Source: Chloroherpetonaceae bacterium
GTDB taxonomy: Bacteria; Bacteroidota; Chlorobiia; Chlorobiales; Thermochlorobacteraceae
Length of the DNA stretch: 64,000 bases
Assembly: GCA_033763895.1 (NCBI GenBank)
Contig: JANRJQ010000008.1
Location: 62,001 to 126,000, forward strand
Direction: 5' to 3'
Positions 8,775 through 17,238 of this stretch are shown piece after piece. How positions within the stretch are numbered: position 1 is the stretch's first letter; each line of letters opens with the position of its first letter. The translations under genes were made by a program, and so were the position numbers. The notes beneath the pieces were generated by a model that saw only the letters and a list, made by a program, of their open reading frames with translations, searched no databases and was not told the origin of the DNA.

Positions 8775-11700
8775 TTATTTCTTCAAGGGCAACTCAATAT
8801 AAAAAGTGGTTCCTTTTCCGCTTCCTTCAGATTCAGCCCAAATTATTCCTTCGTGCATATCAATGATTTTCTTTGCAATCGATAAACCAAGTCCGGTAGA
8901 ACTTTCTCCGCCGGTGGGCTTTGCCGAAAGCCTCTGAAATCGTTTGAAGAGCCTTCCGAAATCAGTTTCAGAAAGTCCCAACCCTTCATCTTGAACCTTG
9001 AGCTGAACTGCCGCTTTCTCCTTTAACAGTTTAGACGGTGGCGAAACCATCTTTAAACTGATGTAAATGGGTTTGCCAACCGGTGAATATTTTATGGCAT
9101 TTGAAATCAAGTTATCGAAAGCCGCGTAAATCCGCTCAGAGTCAATTTCTGAAACCAAGTTTTGCTCAATATGGGTTGAGATGCGTTGCTCCTTAGCCGC
9201 TGCTTGAGCCGATGAGCTTTCAATCGCTTGTTCTAGAAGTCGGCTGACATTTGTTTCAGCCGGCGAAATGGACATTACACCTGTATCACTCGCTGCAGTT
9301 TGTAAAAGATCAGTCACAATCAAAAACATGCGATCCGATGACCGTTTGATTGCTGAGACCATCGCTCGCAATTCCATTACTTTATTCGCTTCTACCGACT
9401 CCACGCCTTCAAGTTTCTCAATAATCAGTGCCGCAAATCCACCGATACTTTGCAAAGGATTTTTTAAGTCGTGAGCCGCAATCCCCAAAAGCTCTGTTTT
9501 AAGTTTATCCGCTTCAAGCGCTTTTTCTCTCTCTTGTTCCGCTTCACTCCGAGCAAGCTCCGCTTTCCGCTTTTCTTCTCGCTCACTTCTCGTTCTTTCT
9601 TCAACCAGTTTTTCCAATTCTTTTTTTCCGGCTTCAAGAGCAATCGTTCGAAACCGTACAAACCCAAATACAGCCAACACTCCGATTACAATCATCAATG
9701 CCTTAAACCACGCAGACTCATATATGAATGGCTTAATTGATATTGAAATGGTTTGATAGGTATCCGGCCAGCGCCCTTCACTATTCGAGGCTTTTACAAG
9801 AAATGAATAATCGCCCGGCGAAAGATTGGTATAAGTGGCCTCTCGCAATGTTCCGGATTCAATCCATTTATCATCGAAGCCATTTAATTTGTAACGAAAT
9901 TTAATTTTTTCCGGAGAGTAAAAAGTTACAGAGGTAAACATAAATCGAATCCGATTTGTCCCTGCGTCGAAATCTCTTTCCTGATGCTCTCTGGGTAATA
10001 CAATTCTTTTCGTTTCAGATTGAATTTCGATCACTCGGGCAACTGCCGGTTCAGGAAGATCCTTTAAGTTTTTCGGTTGAATAAGCGATACCCCACGATT
10101 GGTCGGAAACCACAATACCCCATTCGCACCGACCGCCCCAGTTGCAGGAACTGTGCACGCATCGGTTCTCATCCCATCCGCCTTTCCAAATTGCCGAACA
10201 TCCAACTCCGCTTCAGGCAAATTCAACACTGATTTCTTCACACGCATAATGCCTTGAACTGTTCCTAACCATAACATTCCATCGTCATCTTCAAGGATTT
10301 GAAACACCGGTGTCGATAAAAGAGGATTCCGTTGCGATAAATTTTCAATTTCCCCCTCTCGTAAACAAAAGAGCCCATCCTTTGTGCCAATCCAAACAAT
10401 TCCTTTCGCATCTTCATGAATCGTAAAGATAAATTCAGAAGAAAGCCCTTGAGACTCATCAAACTGTATCGCAACACTGTCTTTCAGCAACCAAACCCCG
10501 GCACCATCACTTGAAACCCACACCCCTGACTTACCAACTGAAAGTGAATTAATAGAAACTGATTGCAACTTAGAATTCGAAAGCAGTTCAAAGGCGTCAC
10601 GCAGAGGATTATAGATTGCAATTCCTCGCCGTGTGCCTACCAATAATTGGCCTGCTGTATTTTCAACGATTGAGCGTATCGCTTTGCTCGGAAGTCCTTG
10701 ATCAGTATCATACGCTTTGAACCGATTACCCACCCGCTTGTAAAGTCCGCGGCCAAATGTGCCAACCCAAAAGTCGCCGTTTTTCTGTTTTGCAAGTGCA
10801 CGAATGACATCTGTTGGCAGTCCTACATCACTATTAAATCGAACAATCTCACCGCTCGGCATCACTTTTTGAAGCCCACCATACGCGCCAATCCACATTT
10901 CACCATTTGATCCCGGTAATATGGCGTAAATACTATTTCCCGCAAGTCCTTCTCTTGTGGTGATTGTCGTGATACTGCCATCCGTTATTTTATTTGCACC
11001 GGCACGCGCTGTTCCGACCCAAATATTTTTTTCACTATCCTGCGCGATATCCGTGATCTCTGAACTTGACAGCCCTTCTGACTCTCCAAAGTGAGTAAAC
11101 CCGTAGGCATGACCTTGAGCCGCAATTTTCAATGAAAGCCTGTGAACGCCGTCTGTCGTGCCAACCCAAACATCACCATCGGCCGCAGTTTCCACATCTA
11201 AAATGGCATTTCGCTGCGGTCCATTCGGAAAAGCATCATAATTGGTTAATCGTCCTTTCAAAAAACTTGACAGTCCCTTCAATCCGCCAATCCACAATTC
11301 GCCAACTCTTCCAACATGAAGAACAGAAATGGTATTGCTTTGAAGCCCCAAAGCTTCAGTGAAATGAAAGCGCTCTGCATTGGCCTCACCTCTACAGATT
11401 CCGTAAAGGCCCTTAAAATCTGTTCCTATCCAAAAAATACGTTTCTGCGAAAGCGAATCCCGATTCTCGGCTAGCGCACGAACTTCCATCCCTTGAAAAC
11501 GTGAAAGAAGTGAATCAGAATTTAGGGGAGCTAATTCAGGAAGCTTTGGTTTTGGGAAAAGCATCACTTTCGCAAGCCCTTTGCGTGTTCCAACCCAAAG
11601 CGCCGTGTCACTCGTTTCATAAATGGCGGAGATATTGTTATCAGGCAAACCTTCTTTGGTTGTGAAAGTCACAAAGCGTTCAGGGGTCACTAAAATAAGG

Positions 11701-12089
11701 CCGTTTCCAGTCGTTCCCAGCCATAGATTCCCAAATGAATCTTGCATAATCTTCCGAACCACATACCCTTTGAGCGTTTCACCATACTTGGTTTGAAGTT
11801 TGGCAAATTTAATTCCATCAAACACAAACACACCCTCGTATGTCCCGAAGTATAAAAAGCCTTCCTTGGATTGAAGAATGGAAAGCACCCCCGAAGGCAA
11901 ACCATTTTCACTCTGCCACGATTGAAAAACATATTGCGTGGGCGCTTTTTCAATCTGCGCTTGTGTGACGTTTGAACAAAAAGCAATTGCAATAATGACA
12001 TCAAAAACAAAAAGAATCCCCATTCTTGCTCTCGAAGGTAAAGGCCGAATGAAGGGCAATGCGAAGCTTTGTGATGATCTAGGATTCAA
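8775..12089 (-). CDS. Two-component regulator-propeller sensor histidine kinase
   Basis: A 1104-residue membrane sensor. After a signal sequence ending near VTQAQ come many regulator-propeller repeats (VWVGT, MWIGA, FWVGTF, VWIGTKDGL), then a Y_Y_Y domain (YTNLSPGDYSFLVKA), a transmembrane helix at about 795-813, a short coiled coil, and a kinase core. The H-box is AAHDLKNPL with His873; the N-box is DNLISNAIKYSP; G-boxes are DEGLGL and GLGLSIAKKI. Unlike the hybrid kinases of Bacteroides it ends after the ATPase domain, with no receiver or AraC domain, and no response regulator is adjacent. The longest frame opens with TTG one base after the upstream stop; an ATG at 12023 is an alternative start. 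The ligand is unknown. Confidence 0.88.
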   Translation of the reverse strand: MNPRSSQSFALPFIRPLPSRARMGILFVFDVIIAIAFCSNVTQAQIEKAPTQYVFQSWQSENGLPSGVLSILQSKEGFLYFGTYEGVFVFDGIKFAKLQTKYGETLKGYVVRKIMQDSFGNLWLGTTGNGLILVTPERFVTFTTKEGLPDNNISAIYETSDTALWVGTRKGLAKVMLFPKPKLPELAPLNSDSLLSRFQGMEVRALAENRDSLSQKRIFWIGTDFKGLYGICRGEANAERFHFTEALGLQSNTISVLHVGRVGELWIGGLKGLSSFLKGRLTNYDAFPNGPQRNAILDVETAADGDVWVGTTDGVHRLSLKIAAQGHAYGFTHFGESEGLSSSEITDIAQDSEKNIWVGTARAGANKITDGSITTITTREGLAGNSIYAILPGSNGEMWIGAYGGLQKVMPSGEIVRFNSDVGLPTDVIRALAKQKNGDFWVGTFGRGLYKRVGNRFKAYDTDQGLPSKAIRSIVENTAGQLLVGTRRGIAIYNPLRDAFELLSNSKLQSVSINSLSVGKSGVWVSSDGAGVWLLKDSVAIQFDESQGLSSEFIFTIHEDAKGIVWIGTKDGLFCLREGEIENLSQRNPLLSTPVFQILEDDDGMLWLGTVQGIMRVKKSVLNLPEAELDVRQFGKADGMRTDACTVPATGAVGANGVLWFPTNRGVSLIQPKNLKDLPEPAVARVIEIQSETKRIVLPREHQERDFDAGTNRIRFMFTSVTFYSPEKIKFRYKLNGFDDKWIESGTLREATYTNLSPGDYSFLVKASNSEGRWPDTYQTISISIKPFIYESAWFKALMIVIGVLAVFGFVRFRTIALEAGKKELEKLVEERTRSEREEKRKAELARSEAEQEREKALEADKLKTELLGIAAHDLKNPLQSIGGFAALIIEKLEGVESVEANKVMELRAMVSAIKRSSDRMFLIVTDLLQTAASDTGVMSISPAETNVSRLLEQAIESSSAQAAAKEQRISTHIEQNLVSEIDSERIYAAFDNLISNAIKYSPVGKPIYISLKMVSPPSKLLKEKAAVQLKVQDEGLGLSETDFGRLFKRFQRLSAKPTGGESSTGLGLSIAKKIIDMHEGIIWAESEGSGKGTTFYIELPLKK

Positions 12090-12090
12090 T

Positions 12091-13104
12091 TCAGGAAGAT
12101 TTTAGTTCGGTTGATAGGGTAATCTTTCCGCAACTTTCACCGCTTTCGATGTATTTCAATGCTGCCGGTAATTCTTGAAAAGCAAAAGTCTTTCCCATAA
12201 TGGGTTGATAGTTTCCTTTTCGATAAAGCTCAAAAAGACTTTGATATACCGATTCAAACCAAGGCGGGTCTGCGGTTGCGGCCCGCATCGAAAAGCCTAA
12301 AATTTGATGGGAATGAAAAACCAATTCATAAGGGTTAAATGGCGGAATATCTCCGGCAGAATTTCCGTAGAGTACAACCTTTCCAAAAAGCCGCAGGTAT
12401 CGGAAGTTTTGTGAAAATTCACTTCCCCCGTTTCCATCAAATACAAGAGATACACCACGATCTCCGGCACACTGATGAATTTCGTCCTCTTTTTGAGCCC
12501 GCCCCGAGACCACACACCACTCCGGTGGTTCAAGTTTTAACTTTTCTAAAAACCACGCTTTTTTTTCTGCTTTCCCCACCAATGCCAGCACTCGAAACCC
12601 AAAATGCTTTGCCATTTGAACCACGGCTGTACCGGTTGCCCCAGCCGCTGCATGAACAAGGCAGACGGCATTTTGATGATGCAATTCCTTCACTCCCTGA
12701 ATATGCAAAAGATTATAAGCGGTTTGAGCAGCCACACCGAACCCGGCGGCTTCAGTAAAACTCATCCCAATCGGAATTCGCTGAATCGCATATTCCGGAA
12801 CAATCATTTTTTCTGCAAATGCCCCTCCCCAATGATTGACTGCGAATACGCGCTCTCCAATTCCAAATCGGAAAGCATCGCGGCCAGTCCTGCTTACCAC
12901 CCCAGAAACTTCCGAACCCGCTTCTTGCGCTTTTCGCGTACCTCGTTCAAGTGAGTGGCCGGCTATCTGAGCACGAAGAATTTTGATATCGGCATAATTT
13001 AACCCTGCAGCTTTAACGGTAATTTCTACTTCATTATCGTGAAGCACGGGCACATCAATCTCTTTCAACTGATAATGCCCATTTTCAAATACCCACTTTT
13101 TCAT
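12091..13104 (-). CDS. NADPH:quinone oxidoreductase-like medium-chain dehydrogenase
   Basis: A 337-residue member of the medium-chain dehydrogenase/reductase superfamily. The GroES-like half (GLNYADIKI, VVSRTGRDA) is followed by a nucleotide-binding Rossmann motif VHAAAGATGTAVVQMAK at about 155. The structural-zinc cysteine cluster is absent, which points to the quinone-oxidoreductase/VAT1-like branch rather than zinc alcohol dehydrogenases. It probably reduces quinones or enones with NADPH; the substrate is not evident. Its stop lies one base before the TTG frame of the sensor kinase, so the two may be co-transcribed. Confidence 0.82.
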   Translation of the reverse strand: MKKWVFENGHYQLKEIDVPVLHDNEVEITVKAAGLNYADIKILRAQIAGHSLERGTRKAQEAGSEVSGVVSRTGRDAFRFGIGERVFAVNHWGGAFAEKMIVPEYAIQRIPIGMSFTEAAGFGVAAQTAYNLLHIQGVKELHHQNAVCLVHAAAGATGTAVVQMAKHFGFRVLALVGKAEKKAWFLEKLKLEPPEWCVVSGRAQKEDEIHQCAGDRGVSLVFDGNGGSEFSQNFRYLRLFGKVVLYGNSAGDIPPFNPYELVFHSHQILGFSMRAATADPPWFESVYQSLFELYRKGNYQPIMGKTFAFQELPAALKYIESGESCGKITLSTELKSS

Positions 13105-13122
13105 TGCCTTTAACGAATCACA

Positions 13123-13656
13123 TTATTCAATTGCAAGCCCTAATGCTTTTGCCGCCGACATCACTTCCTCTGCATGACTTTCCGGTTTTACTTCCTGAAA
13201 TACTTTTCGAATTATGCCCTCTCGATCAATCAAAAAAGTCACACGCTTCGCTAATCCAATTGATCCCAAAACCCCATACCTTTTACTCACTTCCTTGCTT
13301 TCATCCGAAACCAAAGTGAAATTAAGTTTCTCATTTTTCCTGAATTCTTCATGTGATTCAATATCATCGGTGCTGATTCCAATCACCTCAATTCCAGTTG
13401 CCTCAAAAGCATCCATTTTATCCCGAAATGAACACGCTTCTTTTGTACAACCCGGAGTCCCGTCTTTAGGGTAGAAATAAAGGACAACAGCCGATTTCCC
13501 CTTAAATTGTGAAAGGGTTACTGTATTCCCATTGTCCGATTTTAGAGCAAAGTCCGGCGCTTCTTGATTTTCCGAAAGAATTACAGCCTGCTCGCTGCAA
13601 CTTGCGGCAAATATCACCATCATCACGAGAGTGAAATATCTAAAGTTCAATGTCAT
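13123..13656 (-). CDS. Exported lipoprotein peroxiredoxin (PrxQ/Bcp type)
   Basis: A thiol peroxidase of 177 residues. Cys70 in DGTPGCTKEAC is the peroxidatic cysteine and Cys75 the resolving one, the five-residue spacing that defines the PrxQ/Bcp class. Unlike cytosolic Bcp it carries an N-terminal hydrophobic segment and a lipobox (FAASC, Cys20), so it should be anchored in the cell envelope, where it would remove peroxides. A reductant partner is not visible nearby. It precedes the quinone oxidoreductase gene by 18 bases on the same strand. Confidence 0.88.
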   Translation of the reverse strand: MTLNFRYFTLVMMVIFAASCSEQAVILSENQEAPDFALKSDNGNTVTLSQFKGKSAVVLYFYPKDGTPGCTKEACSFRDKMDAFEATGIEVIGISTDDIESHEEFRKNEKLNFTLVSDESKEVSKRYGVLGSIGLAKRVTFLIDREGIIRKVFQEVKPESHAEEVMSAAKALGLAIE

Positions 13657-13691
13657 ATCGAATTCATTTCATCATTATTGAATCACGCCAA

Positions 13692-14789
13692 TTACTTGGT
13701 TTCAGTTGCAAGAGGCGTGATATCTTCCTTTTGACTTTGCAAATCATTGATGAGTTTATTGGTCAAAGAAATATCAAATGCCAAGGCTTCTAAATTTTGC
13801 TTCACAACAATTCGCTCTAAAAGCTCTTTTTGCGCAGGTGTGGTTCGAGAGCTAAAGAGTTTTGCAACACCTATGGCAATATTAATAAGACCTCCCGCAA
13901 AAAAAGCACTCGTTCGATTTCGATAAATCCATTCCGTTTGCCCTTCAACTCCATCGCCAAACCTCATTGAAATCACCATCTTTTGAATTTTGGCAATATT
14001 TCCGGTTTCAGCAAGCGATTGATTGCTGCTTGTCAGCCCGCGAAGTGCCGCAAGGCTCCACTCTGCCACACCGCCGACCAACCACATTTGCGATTTATAG
14101 CGAGCCGTTTCAACAAGCGGTCGCAAGAGAGTATCACTTTCCCAAAAACTTTTGTTTCCTGAAAGGTACTCTTCCGCAAAGCGCGTTTTACTTGAAACAA
14201 GCAGCCGCCCTTCATCTGTAATTGCAGCGAAAAGCCGTGGCTTAAGCCTTGTAATCCGTGGGTCACTCCAAGTTTTTTGAAGTGTATCTTTTTGTGAAAA
14301 TCCAGTGAGTAGGAGCGATAGCTTTTCAATCGGTAAACGACCGCTTACAAGCAAAAGGAAATCCGGCTCATACCCTTCCCTTGCCTCAGCAGCATAAATT
14401 AGTGTATCAAGATCGCGCAGAAGCACAAAATCAAGCGATTTCGCAAGCGAATCCAACGATGCTTCCCCCAAAGTGGCACGCGAATCTTTAATCGAATCCG
14501 GAATAATCTCTTTCCAAAACACCGTTTTCCGAATATCATGAAGGCTTAAAAAAACGATGAGATTGACGCCTTTAGGTAACCGATCAAGGCTTTGGTACAT
14601 TGCCGGAGAAATGGATTCACAAGGCAAGCGCTCTAATTCCCAATTGATTCGAAGTGCAACGCCCATAAAAAGCATTGAAATTATAGATACAAAAATCAGA
14701 ACGCCATACCGATTTTTTTTCGGCAGCATTCCTCCCATTGGGTCACTGCTTGGGTCAAGTGGTGGTGGCGTTTGTAAGTCTTCAGGCAT
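13692..14789 (-). CDS. Membrane-anchored protein of unknown function (DUF3352-like)
   Basis: A 365-residue protein. After a Pro-rich cytosolic N-terminus there is one transmembrane helix at about residues 28-46 (YGVLIFVSIISMLFMGVAL), then a large presumably periplasmic part. The phrases LPKGVNLIVFLSL, DFLLLVSGRLP and LLVSSKTRFAEEYL recall DUF3352-type surface proteins, but the match is loose. No catalytic motif is visible. It starts 22 bases from the rnhA stop and continues toward the prxQ gene on the same strand. Its function is unknown. Confidence 0.6.
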   Translation of the reverse strand: MPEDLQTPPPLDPSSDPMGGMLPKKNRYGVLIFVSIISMLFMGVALRINWELERLPCESISPAMYQSLDRLPKGVNLIVFLSLHDIRKTVFWKEIIPDSIKDSRATLGEASLDSLAKSLDFVLLRDLDTLIYAAEAREGYEPDFLLLVSGRLPIEKLSLLLTGFSQKDTLQKTWSDPRITRLKPRLFAAITDEGRLLVSSKTRFAEEYLSGNKSFWESDTLLRPLVETARYKSQMWLVGGVAEWSLAALRGLTSSNQSLAETGNIAKIQKMVISMRFGDGVEGQTEWIYRNRTSAFFAGGLINIAIGVAKLFSSRTTPAQKELLERIVVKQNLEALAFDISLTNKLINDLQSQKEDITPLATETK

Positions 14790-14810
14790 GTTACTTCTAT
14801 TTGAAATGAA

Positions 14811-15272
14811 TCAGTTTCGATGGTTTGAAATTGCAGAGGTTGCAAGGAAATCCGCGCGGTTATTAAGTTCGTCGTCACTATGCCCTTTCACTTTTACAAA
14901 AGTCACCGTGTGCTTTTCGGTCAGCGACTCCAGCTGTTTCCAAAGGTCTTGATTGAGAACGGGAGATTTTTTTGCGGTTTTCCAACCGCGCGACTTCCAG
15001 CCTTGAAGCCAGCCTTCGTTAAAGGCTTGAACAATGTAATTCGAATCGGTGTGAAGGTGAACACTGCAGCGTTCCTTTAGCTCGGAGAGCGCCATTATGG
15101 CAGCCATCATCTCCATTCGGTTGTTGGTGGTTTCCTTGACATACCCAGAAATTTCTCGTTGAGTTCCGTTGTAAATCAGAATTGCTCCCCAACCGCCCTC
15201 GCCCGGATTTCCGCTACAGGCGCCGTCGGTATAAATGATGACCTCTTTTTCTTTTGTTTGAGATAATGCCAT
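14811..15272 (-). CDS. rnhA: Ribonuclease HI
   Basis: Cuts the RNA strand of RNA/DNA hybrids, removing R-loops and primers. The 153-residue protein matches E. coli RNase HI in length and carries all four metal-binding carboxylates: Asp16 (IYTDGACSGNPG), Glu54 (NRMEMMAA), Asp76 (HTDSNYI) and Asp141 (NNRADFLA), plus His131 in KGHSDD. It begins 29 bases from the end of the hairpin that follows rpmB, so it probably has its own promoter. Confidence 0.95.
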   Translation of the reverse strand: MALSQTKEKEVIIYTDGACSGNPGEGGWGAILIYNGTQREISGYVKETTNNRMEMMAAIMALSELKERCSVHLHTDSNYIVQAFNEGWLQGWKSRGWKTAKKSPVLNQDLWKQLESLTEKHTVTFVKVKGHSDDELNNRADFLATSAISNHRN

Positions 15273-15300
15273 AATAAAACCCGTTATCTCGAAAGATAAA

Positions 15301-15337
15301 AAGATTCCGATGATCTCCTTGAAACCATCGGAATCTT
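15301..15337 (-). terminator. Terminator downstream of rpmB
   Basis: Perfect 12-base stem (AAGATTCCGATG with its complement) and a 13-base loop. T-rich tails follow on both strands, so it may act in both directions, but on the minus strand it directly follows rpmB. Confidence 0.8.
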
Positions 15338-15388
15338 TTTTTATTCTGTTATGATTTGACTTGAAAAAAGAAACTCGTAAAGTATCCC

Positions 15389-15622
15389 TTAGAGTTTTCC
15401 TTCAGATCTTAAATAGGCCGCAAGTTCAGCTGTTCCGTTTTTGCTGATGTTCTTGATTGCACGGGTTGATAGGCGCACGCGAACCCATTTTTTTTCATCT
15501 TCAAGCCAAATTCGCTTTTCTTGCAAATTCGGTTCGAAACGGGTTCTGCTGTGATTGTTTGCATGTGAAACGGTGTTTCCGTACATGTGCTTTTTTCCGG
15601 TTAAAACACAAACTTTAGACAT
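15389..15622 (-). CDS. rpmB: Large ribosomal subunit protein bL28
   Basis: A 77-residue basic protein matching L28 over its whole length: [16 protein letters not shown] at the start, [12 protein letters not shown], and [16 protein letters not shown] in the C-terminal half. It is part of the 50S subunit. The N-terminal and central zinc-binding cysteines found in some L28 forms are not all present (only Cys5), so it is the zinc-free type. It has its own terminator and a possible structured leader, and no L33 partner gene is adjacent. Confidence 0.95.
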   Translation of the reverse strand: MSKVCVLTGKKHMYGNTVSHANNHSRTRFEPNLQEKRIWLEDEKKWVRVRLSTRAIKNISKNGTAELAAYLRSEGKL

Positions 15623-15662
15623 AGTAATCGTAGTTAAGCCGTTGATTCAAAAAATTTTGCCC

Positions 15663-15696
15663 GGGAGCACGCTTTTTTTAAGCGGACTGGGTTCCC
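15663..15696 (-). promoter_or_regulatory. Possible structured leader of rpmB
   Basis: About 40 bases upstream of the rpmB start the sequence can fold: an outer GGGA/TCCC pairing and an inner CGCTT/AAGCG hairpin around an A/T-rich loop, separated by an asymmetric internal loop. It could be a leader for autoregulation or simply the end of a transcript. Nothing else supports it. Confidence 0.25.
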
Positions 15697-15821
15697 TAGA
15701 TATTCTCCAAAAATAAGGGGGCAAATATACGCCAATTTCTTTATTTTACAAGTCGTTTTCACATAATTAAAGCTCCACCATTATTCTTCATTAATTTTCA
15801 GCCGCCCGAAGCGCTAATAAA

Positions 15822-15844
15822 AAAAGCCCTTTATCCGGGCTTTT
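15822..15844 (-). terminator. Terminator of the first ferredoxin gene
   Basis: Stem AAAAGCCC/GGGCTTTT around a seven-base loop, 23 bases past the ferredoxin stop, with a T run on the minus strand. Confidence 0.8.
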
Positions 15845-15866
15845 AGATTAACGTATAAGAAATGCT

Positions 15867-16163
15867 TTATTTCCCACCATTGAGCGATTCTTTTTTGGCT
15901 AAGAGGGCCTCTTTGGTTTCCGGAAAATTTGGGTCTTTCACACAAGCGTCAACAGGGCAAACCGCCGCACATTGAGATTCTTCATGAAACCCTACACACT
16001 CTGTGCATTTCGCCGGGGTGATATAATAATGATCATTGGAAAGTGCCGCATGCTTTTCTCCACCAAGCTTCCATTCATAACCCGGTTCGTAAATTGCTGT
16101 ATTTGGGCACTCCGGCTCACAAGCGCCGCAAGTAATACAATCATCTGTGATGTGTAACGCCAT
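15867..16163 (-). CDS. 2[4Fe-4S] ferredoxin
   Basis: A 98-residue electron carrier. The first cluster motif is [12 protein letters not shown] (C-x2-C-x2-C-x3-CP); the second is C-x2-C-x8-C-x3-CP in [18 protein letters not shown]. An insert of about 20 residues lies between the clusters, and a charged tail follows, as in Bacteroidetes/Chlorobi ferredoxins. Low-potential ferredoxins of this type serve enzymes such as pyruvate:ferredoxin oxidoreductase. A clear AAAAAGGAG ribosome-binding site stands before the ATG. It is monocistronic with its own terminator. A paralogue lies at 50023-50322. Confidence 0.93.
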   Translation of the reverse strand: MALHITDDCITCGACEPECPNTAIYEPGYEWKLGGEKHAALSNDHYYITPAKCTECVGFHEESQCAAVCPVDACVKDPNFPETKEALLAKKESLNGGK

Positions 16164-16350
16164 AGATTACTCCTTTTTACTTCATTTTTTTGATTAAATG
16201 CCCGTCTCCTTTTCGGGCGAAACTTAGCAAAAATACCAAAAAAAGATTTTTTAATAAAACAGCTCCTAAAATTGTGAACACACGGGGTTTAATGATGATT
16301 TCGCCCCTGCGGGGCTTGGGGCTTTCTTTATAATATTTTTTAAGCAAAAA

Positions 16351-16382
16351 AACGAAATCCCGTAATGCAACAGGATTCCGTT
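16351..16382 (-). terminator. Terminator of the esterase gene
   Basis: Ten-base stem with one mismatch on this strand (AACGGAATCC against GGATTTCGTT on the minus strand) followed by a run of T residues; it begins 32 bases past the esterase stop. Confidence 0.65.
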
Positions 16383-16413
16383 TTCTAACAATTAAGAATT
16401 AAATAATGATCAA

Positions 16414-17124
16414 CTACAAATACACCCTTACCATTCGGTGCCACGACGGCCAATCGTGAGGGGCATCGTTCCAAATATCACGCTGATTCCAGATGCCTTT
16501 GCTCCACATTTTATGAGAAAGCTGGATTGTGGTTTCGCGGCATTCTTCAATATCCCACGTGCTTGTTACCAATTTCCAATCAATGCCTCGGATTCGCTCA
16601 AGGGTGTAATGATCGTGCATATTCGGAATGTACTCTAAAGGCGAATTGAAATAAATATCGCTGCTGTGATAACCTCCAAAGAAATCTGTCTCATAGCCGC
16701 CTGCCATTGCTACAACTTTATTGACATACTCGGGATGTTTCAAAGCAAAATTGACAGCTAAAAAAGCACCAAAACTTGCGCCGGTTAAAATGGTAAAGGT
16801 ATTCCAATTTTTATATCGCATAAAGGGATAAACTTCATGCATCACATATTGTTCCCATTGATTATGATACCACATTCGGGTATCGGGGTGCGCATTGTAA
16901 TTATACCAAGTGGCACCTGCAAGTGAATCGATAAGGTAAAATTGCAAATGACCATTATCAATCTTATCGCCCAACGTATTCATCATCCCTTGGTCTTTCC
17001 ATTCATAGAAACGGGCGTATGAAGTTGGCAATACCAAAACGGGAACACCGGTGTGGCCGTAAACGAGCAATTCCATATCGCGGTGAACGCGGTGACTATA
17101 CCATTTGTGATACTCGACGTGCAT
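16414..17124 (-). CDS. Alpha/beta-hydrolase esterase (esterase D-like)
   Basis: A 236-residue cytosolic protein with the putative-esterase fold. The nucleophile elbow is GASFGA (Ser117); likely acid and base are Asp191 (STWDIEE) and His223 (APHDWPSW). The start MHVEYHKWYSHRVHRDMELLVYG is typical of a widespread family of uncharacterised esterases related to S-formylglutathione hydrolase and mycolyltransferases. There is no signal peptide. Substrate unknown. It is followed by its own terminator and lies 114 bases downstream of the MalK-type ATPase gene, on the same strand. Confidence 0.82.
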   Translation of the reverse strand: MHVEYHKWYSHRVHRDMELLVYGHTGVPVLVLPTSYARFYEWKDQGMMNTLGDKIDNGHLQFYLIDSLAGATWYNYNAHPDTRMWYHNQWEQYVMHEVYPFMRYKNWNTFTILTGASFGAFLAVNFALKHPEYVNKVVAMAGGYETDFFGGYHSSDIYFNSPLEYIPNMHDHYTLERIRGIDWKLVTSTWDIEECRETTIQLSHKMWSKGIWNQRDIWNDAPHDWPSWHRMVRVYL

Positions 17125-17238
17125 AAAAGGTTGTTTTATTTCTTAATCTCTGATTTGACGCGTGAAAAAAAACCTGATATTATTTGGTTTCCAAAACTTC
17201 CGCAAAAATGCTGAACTTTTGTACGCTTTGCTTGATTT

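Noticed and set aside
12339-12758. A 139-codon plus-strand open frame inside the quinone oxidoreductase gene
   Set aside because: The minus-strand gene has intact dehydrogenase motifs, and this frame shows no domain.
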